This document shows positions 10,571 to 20,079 of a stretch of DNA of 64,000 nucleotides, piece by piece (position 1 is the first letter of the stretch; every line of letters starts with the position of its first letter). This DNA comes from Brachionus plicatilis (lineage: Eukaryota; Rotifera; Eurotatoria; Ploima; Brachionidae), in NCBI GenBank assembly GCA_010279815.1, contig QEOQ01000633.1, positions 267,453 through 331,452 of the forward strand, written 5' to 3'. The notes under the pieces are model-generated. The model was not told the origin of the DNA. It worked only from the letters and a program-made list of their open reading frames with translations, and searched no databases. A program made the translations under genes and the position numbers.

Positions 10571-11274
10571 AAATTTAACAGGTTACAGTTTAATAATTTC
10601 AATTCAAAAGTTAACATAAAATAAACATATACTAATACAAGAAAGTTTGATGAATTGCAACAACATACCGGCCCTCCGTTAGAGAAGTAAAACTGCATTT
10701 TCAAAAAAAGATGAATGTCAGATGATATTTTTTTAATTTTTAAGACAGAAAATTCATTTAACACAATAAGTTTGTTTTTTTATAAATCATCTTATTTCAA
10801 ATTCAAAAGGACCAACTGGTAAAAAAAGATTTTATGCATGCACTTTTTTAGGCAAATTGAAGTTTGAGATCAAGATCAATAGATCAAAATATAAATTCTA
10901 ATATTTTTTTTAATAATAGATAATAAATAAATTTTTTAAAAAGCAATTACTTGACATGTCATGTCAATTTTATTTTCATATTTAAAATTTTAAAATGTCC
11001 CTTTTATTGAAGTTTAAAAGGTTTAAATATTTTAATTGATTTTAATATTTTAATTAATTCTTTTTCAAAATACACACATGAATTTCCAACATCAGAGATA
11101 AAAAATCTTAAATAGTGGCAAAAAGGTGTAATCTATCAATTTTACCCTCGCTCATTCAAAGATTCAAATGGTGATGGCTATGGAGATCTGGGTGGTGTAA
11201 ATTAAATTAAATTTAAATTAAATTTTAAGTAAAATTAAATAAAATAAAGTTAAAAATATTATTTAATAAAATAT
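10571..11274. other. AT-rich DNA with a dispersed repeat copy
   Basis: It contains the second copy (10968-11046) of the repeat at 2127-2205. Otherwise there is nothing recognisable. A minus-strand 66-codon ORF at 10564-10764 has no motif. Confidence 0.4.
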
Positions 11275-11400
11275 CAAGTAGCAATTTCACAATGAATTCA
11301 GGTATTCAATATATCGTGAATCCGCTTTATATTCCTCTACCAATCTGACAACCAGTTGAATGAAATGATTTAGTTTTCGGATAAGCCGTATTCTTTTAAC
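11275..11400 (-). pseudogene. non-LTR RT C-terminus, copy 2
   Basis: The plus-strand sequence GTAGCAATTTCACAATGAATTCAGG, followed by words like AATATATCGTGAATCC and TCCTCTACCAATCTGACAACC, parallels 12220-12320 in the better preserved RT C-terminus at 12194-12643. It is the same region of the same non-LTR family, on the minus strand, with frame damage. Confidence 0.6.
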
Positions 11401-11634
11401 ATTAGTTTTTGAAAAAACAATTAAGACTTAGTATAGTTGGGTCATGTCCAGAATGGGATCAGTGATCAATGATCACATATTTCGTGATCAAAAAAAGCCT
11501 CTAATTTATGAAAAAATTAAAATAAATTTTTTTTGGTTTTCAGGAAATTTTTTAAAATAAATTAAACTTTATTGCCCATTTTCAAAAAAAAAATATTAAT
11601 AAATAAAACAAAATCTAAATTATTCTTTGTGTTT

Positions 11635-11774
11635 TTTTGACATGTGCAATTTAACGCCCTTTTCATTTTTCATAAATTCACTAAAAATGTTACCGGATTT
11701 GAATGCTTGCTTAATGCTTTTTTTGCAGCTAATTTAGCATCTTGGGACGATTCTACTGGGGCCAAAGCCTTTTC
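11635..11774 (-). pseudogene. zinc-finger coding remnant split by a DNA transposon
   Basis: The minus strand here reads a basic zinc-finger-like tail (GVKLHMSKKHKE) followed by a stop. It is interrupted upstream at 11774 by the 1255-bp TIR element, whose 8-bp duplication GCCTTTTC lets the interrupted sequence resume at 13030. Only the His-x4-His end of the finger is clear. It was probably part of another transposon's protein. Confidence 0.35.
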
Positions 11775-13029
11775 GGGTCTTGTACCCTTCCCGGACAATT
11801 GTCCATGGACAATCATATATGTCTGATTGGTGGACAAATTTTTAATAAAAAAATTTTTTTTTAAATTACCTGGACAATTAGAAAAACAGGTGGACAATTA
11901 GAAAAATATGTGGACAATATTATTTATTTATTTATTTGTATATCTGTATCGAGCTAAGGCTCCTTCAGATAAAAATTATTATTTTATTTATTTGTTTTCT
12001 GTACCGAGCTAGAGAATAAGTTTCAGAATAAGTTAAAAAAAAATAATAAAAAAAAATAAAATAAAAATAAAATTAAAGTTAATAAAATGAGATAAAAAAA
12101 AAGAATCGAAATAAGGTTAATAAGCTAAAAAAATGAAAGTTGAAAAGACATAAATAGGAATAGATTGTTACATGTTGCATATGTTTAAATAGTTCAAGTT
12201 TCAGGAAATAAAGAAGAAATAGTAAGGTAGCAATTACACAATGGAGTTGTGTATTCAATATATCTTGATTCGAAACCTTCTTTGTATTCCTTCACCAGTC
12301 TTTCAACCAATGGAATAGAATGACTCAGTCCTGTCCCAACATATCTCTCACTCAATTCAAAAAGCCGATTCGAGACTGTTAGTAATTTTAGTTTATTAAA
12401 AGCCTCATGATGCACGATGTTGGAGGGAGTATCATATTTTAACTTAAGAATAGATCTGACTGCTGTATTCTGAATTGCTTGCAGTTTTTTGATATTATTT
12501 TCTGAAAATGAATTTAAGCAAGGAAAAGAATAATCTAAAATTGATCCGACTAAGGATTTATAAAGATTTCCTAGTGTGTTTTGATTAAGACCCCATTTTT
12601 TGTTTGACAATATCTTAATAATATTTAGCCTATATTTAGCCAATACACAAAAAAAAATTATTTATTTTAAGTCAATTATTCAATATAATTAATTATCTAT
12701 TTAACTTTTTGTCTCAATCAAAAAAAAATTTTACTTTTTTTTTACTTAAAGGCGTCATTTTTTGTTTGATAATTGAAAATAAATTTTTTTAAGCGTTTTT
12801 ATTTCAAAAATATTGCAAGTTTAATAAGCAATTTTTTTATTTATTTTAAAAGCTGTTATAAGTTTACTTAATTATCTTTTTTTAATTGGACATTTTGTAA
12901 ATTACCTGGACAATTAGAAAAACAGGTGTACAATTGAAAAATTACATGGACAATAAAATAAAAAATTTGTCAACCAATCAGACATATATGATTGTCCATG
13001 GACAATTGTCCGGGAAGGGTACAAGACCC
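11775..13029. mobile_element. DNA transposon, 1255 bp, long TIRs, 8-bp target duplication
   Basis: The left end starts GGGTCTTGTACCCTTCCCGG and the right end is its exact inverse. Pairing continues for about 65 bp (ATTGTCCATGGACAATCATATATG... ) and then, more loosely, through GGACAATTAGAAAAACAGGTG on both sides. The 8 bp on the left (GCCTTTTC, 11767-11774) are repeated directly at 13030-13037, a perfect target duplication. Eight-base duplications occur in hAT, P and Merlin elements; termini starting GGG fit Merlin-like ends better than the CA/TA-G start of hAT, but no transposase is present to decide. The interior carries a minus-strand non-LTR RT fragment. A related element with the same GGGTCTTGT terminus lies near 62301-62959. 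Confidence 0.9.
12194..12643 (-). pseudogene. non-LTR retrotransposon, C-terminal part of the polyprotein
   Basis: A 149-codon minus-strand frame encodes the region after the RT catalytic core of a jockey/CR1/RTE-like polyprotein. It has the thumb-like stretch YRLNIIKILSNKKWGLNQ, then LYKSLVGSILDYSFPCLNSFS, then IKKLQAIQNTAVRSILKL, a signature shared by these elements. Downstream on the minus strand (12180 to about 11930) is A/T-rich 3' sequence with a GGAGCCTTAGCTCG hairpin and an AAATAAATAAAT-type tail, the expected 3' end of the element. Parts of the same region recur at 11275-11400 and 61620-61800, and the tail at 49003-49035. The RT core is missing, so it is a 5'-truncated insertion sitting inside the TIR element at 11775-13029. 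Confidence 0.85.
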
Positions 13030-13867
13030 GCCTTTTCTTTTATGGTTTTTAAATACTTATAGTTTTTTAGATTTTAATTTTTTTAGAAACTTTAAGTTTA
13101 TTTAATCTTAATATATATTTCAAAAACTTATAGTTTATTATGGTAAGTTGCAATTTTGAAATTTCTAGAATGAAAAAAAAAATTTGATTTCAACAAAAAA
13201 AATTTTATGTGATCAAAAAAAAATTTTAATGATCAATTTTTGATCAACTTTATAATAAAAATCGAACCAGTTATCTTGGTTTTTTTAAGACATTCTTGAA
13301 AGTCGTTTTCAAATAACTTGCAATTTTTCAAGGTGCCATTACAAAAAAAGAAAAATATAACTAAAAAAAAGGAGTCTTTAATAAATGAAAAACTATTATC
13401 TTAAAATGTGTCAAAATATCATTATATCTTTCACATATGACTTGGCCTGTTCTAATGTATTTTATATAGTTTTTCCCTGCTTCAATCCATTTTACTCCAA
13501 TTATGTCGTTTTCCAATTAAAAATATGAATGTCTTTTGGAGTTTGCCTTTATCAAAAAAAGTTATAAAAGTAAGTTTTTTCAATTACATATAAGTAATTA
13601 TTTCCCACCATTAATCTTCTTAATAGTAATTTCTCTGAACATTCTAATATTTTAGGTAGAAAATTTCATCAAAAAAATTAATAAATAATAATTGAATTTT
13701 ATAAAATTATTAAGAAATTCAAATTACTTCAAAATATGCATTTTAAAAAAAACTAAATGAATTTATTGAACTAAAAAAATTAAGTTATATTCGAGTTGGC
13801 ATCTTTTTGGAATTCTTGTACCAACCATCTATGGTTAATAAAATTTTTTTTTTGTATTGGCCAAAAA
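13030..13867. other. AT-rich DNA before gypsy element A
   Basis: No gene is seen. GATCA-rich words near 13210-13250 face similar ones at 11470-11500 on the far side of the TIR element, hinting that the TIR element landed in an older inverted-repeat element, but the match is too short to prove. Confidence 0.35.
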
Positions 13868-14043
13868 ACTACGGTAACACCCCCTCCAGCAGACCCCGGT
13901 CTTCTGGGGCCTTGCTGGATCTCCATATATATTTTGTTTTACAAAGTTTGATGTCTTAATAAAGAAGTTGGAGAAGAGTCCATCTTTTATTTTTTTCTTC
14001 CTTTCTCTCTCTCAATTTTATTTAATAGCGAACGCTATTAAAT
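13868..14043 (+). repeat. probable 3' part of the 5' LTR of gypsy element A
   Basis: Just before the primer-binding site is a non-coding stretch with AATAAAG (about 13957) followed by a CT-rich run (TTCCTTTCTCTCTCTC), like the polyadenylation/U5 part of an LTR. The left limit is a guess, because no second copy is present for comparison. Confidence 0.4.
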
Positions 14044-14060
14044 TGGTGGCAGCGGTTAAG
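14044..14060 (+). other. candidate tRNA primer-binding site of gypsy element A
   Basis: TGGTGGCAGCGGTTAAG begins with the TGG expected opposite a tRNA CCA end and lies directly after the presumed 5' LTR. Gypsy element C has a very similar word (TGGTGATAGCGGTAATG, minus strand, about 30955-30939) in the equivalent place, which supports both. Confidence 0.6.
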
Positions 14061-14085
14061 CTTACAAGAAAAAATTTAGAACACA

Positions 14086-15235
14086 ATGTTGAATGAACAC
14101 GTATTTTTGTTCGTACAGTTGTACTTTAGCATAGCTGTGCTGTCTTTAACTATGACTGCTGTAGCAAGTGCTTTTAAAGTTATCACAAACCTCTGGACTG
14201 GTCAGAAAAAGGAGTCAAATGCTGGTCTTCAATTCGCCAACTCAAATGAGTTGCTCAACGGGACTCCGGAAAAAGTTCGCTAAGTTTATTTGGAAAAGTC
14301 AGCGATCAAATCCGAACCAACAAACAAATGGCAAAACGATGATCAAATAGGTTTCAGTGGGAAAAGTCGGGGACGTTCTTTTCCTAATACAGGCCGAAAT
14401 TTGTAATGCAGTTCTGAACAGGAACATCATGGGTTAAAATCTTTGATAGATCCAATCAAAACGCACAATACTTTCAAAGAGTCGTGGAGGGAGCCTGTGA
14501 TTAATGACTCATTAGAGGACAATGTGGTTTTCCCGAAATTTAGAAGGCGAGATGCAAGTTGGGACATACAAAAAATCAGAAGAAGGAGACATCTGGAAGA
14601 GAGAAGAACAACGAACAATTGCTATACAAACAACAAAAGAATCGACGCCGTCTAGAGAATGGTCATTTAAGCCGACAATATTAACCCTGAAACAGTATAT
14701 TCGCAAGTGGTGGAATCGATTCAAATTATTTGCTGAAAACAACAGTATAATAGAAGCTGATCTGCCTAATTGTGTTGCAACTTTTTTTGACGACAATTGT
14801 TCTAATTCAGAGTTCCTAAGGGACCTGTAGATATGTATTGAAAAACAGATGGTCAAAATGTTTGGACAGCAACCGGCTTCCCAAAAAGATGCGGTAGCCG
14901 AATTCTACAATCGGAAACAGCTCCCTGGTGAGGATTTTCGAGATTTCTATACCATCCTGTGGATTTTCGCACGAAATGCTTTCGTCTATACGGGTGGTTT
15001 CTATCAGAGCCGCTACGATTTTTTGGTGGAAGAAAGATTTATCACCGGTTTGAGTGAAAAAGCAGTATTTTGGCGAGTCGAACCATTAACGTTAAATCAA
15101 TTTGAACCAATAACGTCGCAAGGAAATGGAAAATTATGCCTGGACTGCGGAAAACCAGGTCATCTGAAAGCAGTCTGCTATTATAACATCGAACATCGGT
15201 ACCGTGAATATTGCTACGTGCAAGTTAATAATTAA
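14086..15235 (+). pseudogene. gypsy element A gag remnants
   Basis: Several frames in the same direction make a degraded gag. A first piece starts at an ATG at 14086. A piece at 14522-14830 has the WNRFKLFAENN stretch typical of gypsy capsid regions. The last, 14849-15235, carries a CCHC zinc knuckle CLDCGKPGHLKAVC (15137-15178) with all four ligands. Stops and frameshifts separate them. Capsid would package RNA and the knuckle would bind it. Confidence 0.7.
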
Positions 15236-15698
15236 AGACGAGTTCTCCGATTTTATAGGGAAAGATTTAAATTCGATAACACAAACGGACATTTGGGAAC
15301 ATTGGATAGAATTAATTAACAATAAACCCATAAGACAGCCCTCAAGAAAGATCTCTTTCTCGCTGCATGATGAGGTCAAAAATCAAATCAACAACATTTT
15401 GATGGCAGATCTGATCCGAGAAAGCGATTCTCCATGGGCCTCCCTAATAGTGTTAATTAAGAAAAGTAATGGGAAAATTCATTCGATTTGCATCGATTAT
15501 CGTAAACTTAATGAGGTTACCATCAAGGATAGCTACCCACTCCCAAAAATTGAAACGTTGATTGCGATGCTGATCGGAGCGACTAAATTTTCAAAATTGG
15601 ATATGACTTCGGGTTATCATCAGATTAGAACTAAGGAAGAGGACAAGCCAAAAACTGCATTCATCACCGAATTTGGTGATGAATGCGGTTTTGTTTGA
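15204..15698 (+). pseudogene. gypsy element A reverse transcriptase, N-terminal half
   Basis: A 164-codon frame encodes the fingers and first palm segment of a gypsy RT. It shows ESDSPWASLIVLIKKSNGK, then CIDYRKLNEVTIKDSYPLPKI, then FSKLDMTSGYHQI, which supplies the first catalytic Asp. It ends at a stop in the segment before the YxDD box, and after a frameshift the sequence jumps to the end of pol, so the YxDD box is absent. It overlaps the gag frame by 32 bases. Confidence 0.85.
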
Positions 15699-15744
15699 AT
15701 TCAACGTCATGTCGTTCGACGTTTTGTTAAAAGATCTGACCGAA

Positions 15745-16328
15745 TCGGACCGAAATGGAAGGCCTTTTGGCTACGCCCTCGGGGACCCGGTATACTTGCT
15801 AAAACAATCGAACAAAAAGGGTGTGTCAAAGAAACTGAGCCTTTAATGGAAAGGGCCTTTAATCGTTGTCGAAGTCCTAAGTGAGAATAATTACCTGATC
15901 CGGGCAGACGCTAACCAGAAGACACAGTTGGTCCACGCTTAAAGGTTAAAAAGGTGTTTTAAAACTCCCGGTAACACCTGCTATAAAACAATGATCGAGG
16001 AATCAGTGAACAGTTCAGGTGACGCCCAAGCCGAATGGTCGCCAGACGCGGAAAGTCAAGTTACCGAAACCAACGAGGTACATAGCAGCGCTACTGAAAT
16101 TAACAAACAGTTACTGGATGGATCCAGATTTTCTAGATCTGAATGAAGAAAACAATCAGCAAGAAAACCGTCCCGAATCGGATACGGATACCCCCGTTTT
16201 TGAACCGAACTACTATTTGCAAAGGCAAGTGGATGTTGCTCAAAACGGGTTGAACGGGGTTTAAACCAGAAGTAACCGTGCGTCCTAAAAGATCTAGGTG
16301 GCCACCAGATTGGTTGCAATATATCTAG
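15745..16328 (+). pseudogene. gypsy element A, C-terminal tail of pol
   Basis: The stretch contains the SH3-like barrel found after gypsy integrases (GDPVYLLKQSNKKG, then WKGPLIVVEVLSENNYLIRA), a long polar linker broken by frameshifts, and a final RPKRSRWPPDWLQYI before TAG at 16326-16328. Basic-Pro-Pro-aromatic endings are usual for gypsy pol proteins. Confidence 0.75.
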
Positions 16329-16447
16329 TTATTAGGAGAAAATTTTTTAAAAAAGTTATAATTTAAAAAAAAAAAAACTTTTGTAGGATATTGCGCTCTC
16401 CATAGCACGTTGAAAAAAATAAAAAAGAGAAAAAGAAATTTTCCATT

Positions 16448-17096
16448 TTAAATTTTCCGAGGAGGCAGAACAGGCAAATTGAAATGTTCGCAGTGATCAG
16501 CTTCGTTTCCCAACATCATGTTTTGATAAGATGTCGCTCCTATCGAGTCGTCCAAGTACAAGTCAGAACTGCACGGCGCTGTCAAATATGGCGTCGAGTC
16601 TGTCTGATGAGAATACTTGAGATCTTTTGACTCGTCACTGTCCGATTCACGATGATAGAAATAGATAAAATTCGAAACGATCACAGGCACTGGAAGACCT
16701 ATTCTAAGAACACCGGCAATGGCGCACATGGAGCCGACTATTTTGCCCCATTTAGAAATGGGCCGCATGTCGCCATAGCCTACTATGGTCATTGTTATCA
16801 TGGCCCACCAGAACGCATCCGGTATGCTCTTAAAATAAGTGTCTTGCTCGGTCACTTCGGCAAAGTAAACGGCCGAACTGAACTAAATAACACCGATGAA
16901 CAAGAAAAATATGAGCAGGCCGAGTTCACGCATTGACGCCTGAAGTGTTTGTCCAAGTATTTGCAAGCCTTTGGAATGACGACTTAACTTGAATATTCGA
17001 AATACGCGCACCAGTCTAATCACTCTGAGTATTGCGAGTGACATTGCCTGGCTGGACTTTTTCTGCTCGTCAGCGAAAATTATGCCCAGTGTTATA
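16448..17096 (-). pseudogene. Shaker-type (Kv1-like) potassium channel fragment, S3-S4 to C-terminus
   Basis: Read on the minus strand from 17096, the sequence gives the end of S3, the S4 voltage sensor with its regularly spaced arginines ([20 protein letters not shown]), the S4-S5 linker ([19 protein letters not shown]), S5, pore helix, selectivity filter, S6 with the [10 protein letters not shown] stretch and Pro-Val-Pro hinge, and a 60-residue cytoplasmic tail. Damage is light: one in-frame TAG (16883-16885) where S5 has Leu, one base from TTG. The filter reads IVGYGD, so the first Thr of TVGYG is Ile. S6 has Arg and Gly where LTIALP would be usual. No intron is visible. The S1-S3 part and T1 domain are absent because gypsy element B sequence abuts at 17097. 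It could be an exon of a broken gene or a duplicated piece; translation through the stop is unlikely. Confidence 0.9.
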
Positions 17097-17622
17097 TATA
17101 GGATTTTCGTAAAAGATTTTGCGAAAATTGCAAAACCATTGTACGACTTAGTTAAAAAAGATGTTAAATTTGAATGGTGAAAGCCTCAACATGAATCGTT
17201 CGAAAATCTAAAATTAATCCTGACGTCAGAACCTGTCCTTAGACAACCTGATTGGAATCAAAAATTTATACTCCATTGCGACGCTTCAGGTTATGCGATG
17301 GGCGCTATTCTAGTACAAATTGATGAAAATGGAAACGAGTATGTATGCGCTTACGCGTCACGACTACTCAACTGTTCCGAAATTCATTACAGTAGCACTA
17401 AGAGAATATTGACAGTTGTGTACGCAATTAAAGAATTTCGCACAGAGCTGTATGGATTCAAATTTCTAGTGAATACAGATCACTACGCGTTGATTTGGCT
17501 TATGAACATCAATGAACCTACGGGAAGATTAGCCCGTTGGGCTATCTATTTACAAGCTTATGATTTTTAGATAGTCCATAGGAAAGGAACCCAACATTTA
17601 AACGCTGATGCTGTAAGTCGGC
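17097..17622 (+). pseudogene. gypsy element B, RT connection and RNase H
   Basis: It starts in the segment [19 protein letters not shown] that links RT to RNase H, then has ILHCDASGYAMGAILVQ with the first RNase H Asp, VNTDHYALIWLMN with another, and LNADAVSRP with the last. The catalytic Glu region, normally T-x-K-E, reads STKRIL, so the Glu is lost. Stops after about 17178 and 17569 break the frame. Confidence 0.85.
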
Positions 17623-17624
17623 CA

Positions 17625-19070
17625 GTGCTTTCACTAAAAACCATTACTGGTAACGATTTTAAAGATCACATTGACACAACTTCACGTAAAAGTCTTTACG
17701 TCTTTGTAGATGAGACATTACTGTTTTATCTAAAAAATGGTCGATTTCAAAATGGATTGTCCAAAAAGCAAATTAAAAGAATTAAGAAAGCAGCAACTCA
17801 GTATTATTACGATAGAGAAAAAGATAAAATTTTTAAAATGTGACGAGATAATATCTCACGCTTGGTACCGAAACCTAGCAACAGAAGCGGTATTATTTTA
17901 AAAGTACATGTTTTAGGTTACTTCCAAGTAGAATCAACAACTAAACGAATTAAAGAGGATTACTTTTGGAAAAACATGGAGAAAGACATTGAAGCTTTCG
18001 TACAAAGTTGCGAAGTATGTAAGAGTAATAACTTAGCTCCTGCAAAGGAACATCCTGCGAAAGCAATTACCACTAATGTCGTCTTTGATAGAATCGGAAT
18101 AGATTTGGTATTTGGCCTACCAGTAGCAGAGGAAGGCTTCACTGGAATAATGGTAATTACCGAAAACTTAACCAAGTTCCCATTTGCCGAACCTTTTTAA
18201 AGTAAACAGCCGAAGAAATAGCTAACATTCTATGGAAATTCATATGTATATTTGGACCACCAAGGGTGTTCATGTCGGATAAAGGCAAAGAATTTAAATA
18301 TCAAATTTGTTGATAATCTTATAAGACGAGTCGGGTCTGAGCATGTCATTACATTCGCATACCACCCCAGAACCAATGGCCCAGTTGAGCGCTTGAACAA
18401 AGCATATCGTACAAGAATACCATCAGCAACAAAGTTGTCCCCATTTGAACTAATGTTCGGTAGAAAAATGAATGGATTCAACGATTTGAGTTCCATCGAT
18501 CCCGATTTTAAACACGATGCAGTAGAAGAACGTGTTAAGCAAATAAAGGATCTGATCGATGATAAATATCCGACAGCACTCCAGAACATAGATAAAGCAA
18601 AATCCTCACAAATTAAGGCTCAAAATAATAAAAGACCTGTTACTGAGAAAGTAATATCTACTGGTTCAAAGATCTGGATCCGCGTCTTGGTACTGAATGA
18701 AAAATTACACCCAAAATATCGGGGTCCGTTCACCTTTCTAGGTCAAACAAAAAATGGTAACTACATTGTCGAAGATGTCTTCAATCAATTACTGTCTGAC
18801 ACATTTCCACTCCAGAGATTAAAATTAGATAAGTCGCCTTCTACTAACGGGGGGAAGGACGAAGCTATTTTTGAAGTCGAAAAAATAATAAACCATCGAC
18901 TGAATAAAAACAAAAAATATGAATTTTTAGTCAAATGGAAAAACTATTCACTTAAACATAATTCTTGGGAACCTATGGATAGTTTCTTGGGAAAGAAACC
19001 AATTGAAGATTATTGGTCAAAGTTAAACAAACCTAAAAACCACCAAGAAAAACAAATGCCAATCATGTGA
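17625..19070 (+). pseudogene. gypsy element B integrase with C-terminal chromodomain
   Basis: 17862-18200 holds the zinc-binding part (CEVCKSNN after an upstream His) and the first catalytic Asp (GIDLVFGLP). Frameshifts near 18200 and 18290 separate it from the second Asp (MSDKGKEF in another frame) and from 18252-19070, which holds ITFAYHPRTNGPVERLNKA with the catalytic Glu. Next come the SH3-like part and, at about 18868-19010, a chromodomain (FEVEKIINHRL ... FLVKWKNYSLKHNSWEP) with the aromatic residues expected to cage a methyl-lysine. In chromoviruses such domains steer integration to heterochromatin. The frame ends with TGA at 19068-19070. Confidence 0.88.
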
Positions 19071-19081
19071 CATTTCCGAAT

Positions 19082-19910
19082 ATGTTGAATATTTTAATTA
19101 CAATTTTATTCTTCCTCATAAAACCTTTGTCAAAAGTAAGAATTAACGGAAGGTTTACTGTCTGTGAAACAACGGACAAAACTAATATTGAAGACACCCA
19201 AATTCTAAATACCGAAAAGGACTGTTATGCAAGTCATACCACTCAAAAAGTTTGTGTAGAAAGTGACAAAAAATTTAGAAGAGTGGACTTGCTATTCAAA
19301 CAAATACTAACCATAGATGGAAATGGATACGAATATATTAAACAGAAAATTATAATTGATGCAAACGTGAACCTGTTTGGTTAAAGAAGCTCATCAAAAA
19401 GCATTCATAAGGTGGAAATTGGTAAGAAAGAATGTGAAAATATGGTAAGTTCAAAGACATGTGAAGGATCAAAAATGTCCTGAGAGAATGATGATTGTAT
19501 ATTTGATGGTACGCCTAAAGAAATATTCAAGTGGCTTAGAACTGTAATGAGTTATGGATTTGTGTGTACTGCTAAAAGAGTTACCTTGAAAAGCAAATCA
19601 AACTTAATTTTCGATACCTGTGATATTAAACAATTGGAATGTAAACTTAAGTCGTCATTTGTATTCTGGACCAAAGAAATTGTAAATTTCTGTCCTTATC
19701 GATCGACTTTATAGGACAATTGGCTTAGTTTTACCGTTTAAAAATGTTTTTAGTAATACGAATGGCGATCAGATTTTCAAAATAAACCAAGCCTTTAACG
19801 AATGTGGTATGAAACTTTATGGTTCTACGGAAGGTATCTCAGAAGATAGACGCTTCTAGATGCTGATATAAACATTTATATAAAAGCTCACATCTTGTCT
19901 TAATTATAAG
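19082..19910 (+). pseudogene. env-like third ORF of gypsy element B
   Basis: An ATG at 19082, 12 bases after the pol stop and in another frame, opens with a hydrophobic leader of about 17 residues that looks like a signal peptide, followed by Cys- and Lys-rich sequence. The frame stops at 19382-19384, but coding character with further cysteines continues in shifted frames to about 19905. Position after pol, a signal peptide and many cysteines are the features of env-like genes in some gypsy elements and rotifer Ty3-like elements. No fusion peptide or transmembrane anchor is clear, and I cannot assign a glycoprotein family. It is broken by at least three stops or frameshifts. Confidence 0.5.
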
Positions 19911-19914
19911 CCCG

Positions 19915-20079
19915 TGTTCTTGACACAAACTCATGGGTATAAATAATGATTCCATTCTCAGTGCTTGGAGAGATATATTTTAGTGATTACACTAACTTTA
20001 TAAATTGTTAGAGCTCAACAATTATTTAATAAACTATTCAAAAGTATACTTGTTTTATCATTCATTAACCCGCCTTACA
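19915..20079 (+). repeat. possible 3' LTR of gypsy element B
   Basis: A 165-bp non-coding block begins TGTTCTTGACAC and ends CCGCCTTACA, with TATAAATAA near 19937 and AATAAA near 20029, the order expected of an LTR. There is no 5' copy to compare and no obvious polypurine tract, so this is tentative. Confidence 0.3.

Larger units (their letters stand above)
13868..16345 (+). mobile_element. gypsy element A, Ty3/gypsy LTR retrotransposon with large internal deletion
   Basis: In order the plus strand holds the end of a 5' LTR, a primer-binding-site-like sequence at 14044, gag remnants with a CCHC knuckle, the first half of a reverse transcriptase, and then directly the post-integrase tail of pol. 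About 2.5 kb that should hold the RT palm, RNase H and integrase is missing between roughly 15712 and 15745. No matching 3' LTR is seen; the element breaks off near 16345 where the antisense Kv fragment begins. It is inactive. Confidence 0.8.
17097..20079 (+). mobile_element. gypsy element B, 5'-truncated, with chromodomain and env-like third ORF
   Basis: The plus strand carries, in order, the end of RT, RNase H, integrase, a chromodomain, an env-like ORF and a possible 3' LTR. Gag, protease and most of RT are missing; the left edge abuts the Kv fragment. Sequence differs clearly from elements A and C, so it is a third family. Multiple frameshifts and stops make it inactive. Confidence 0.85.
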
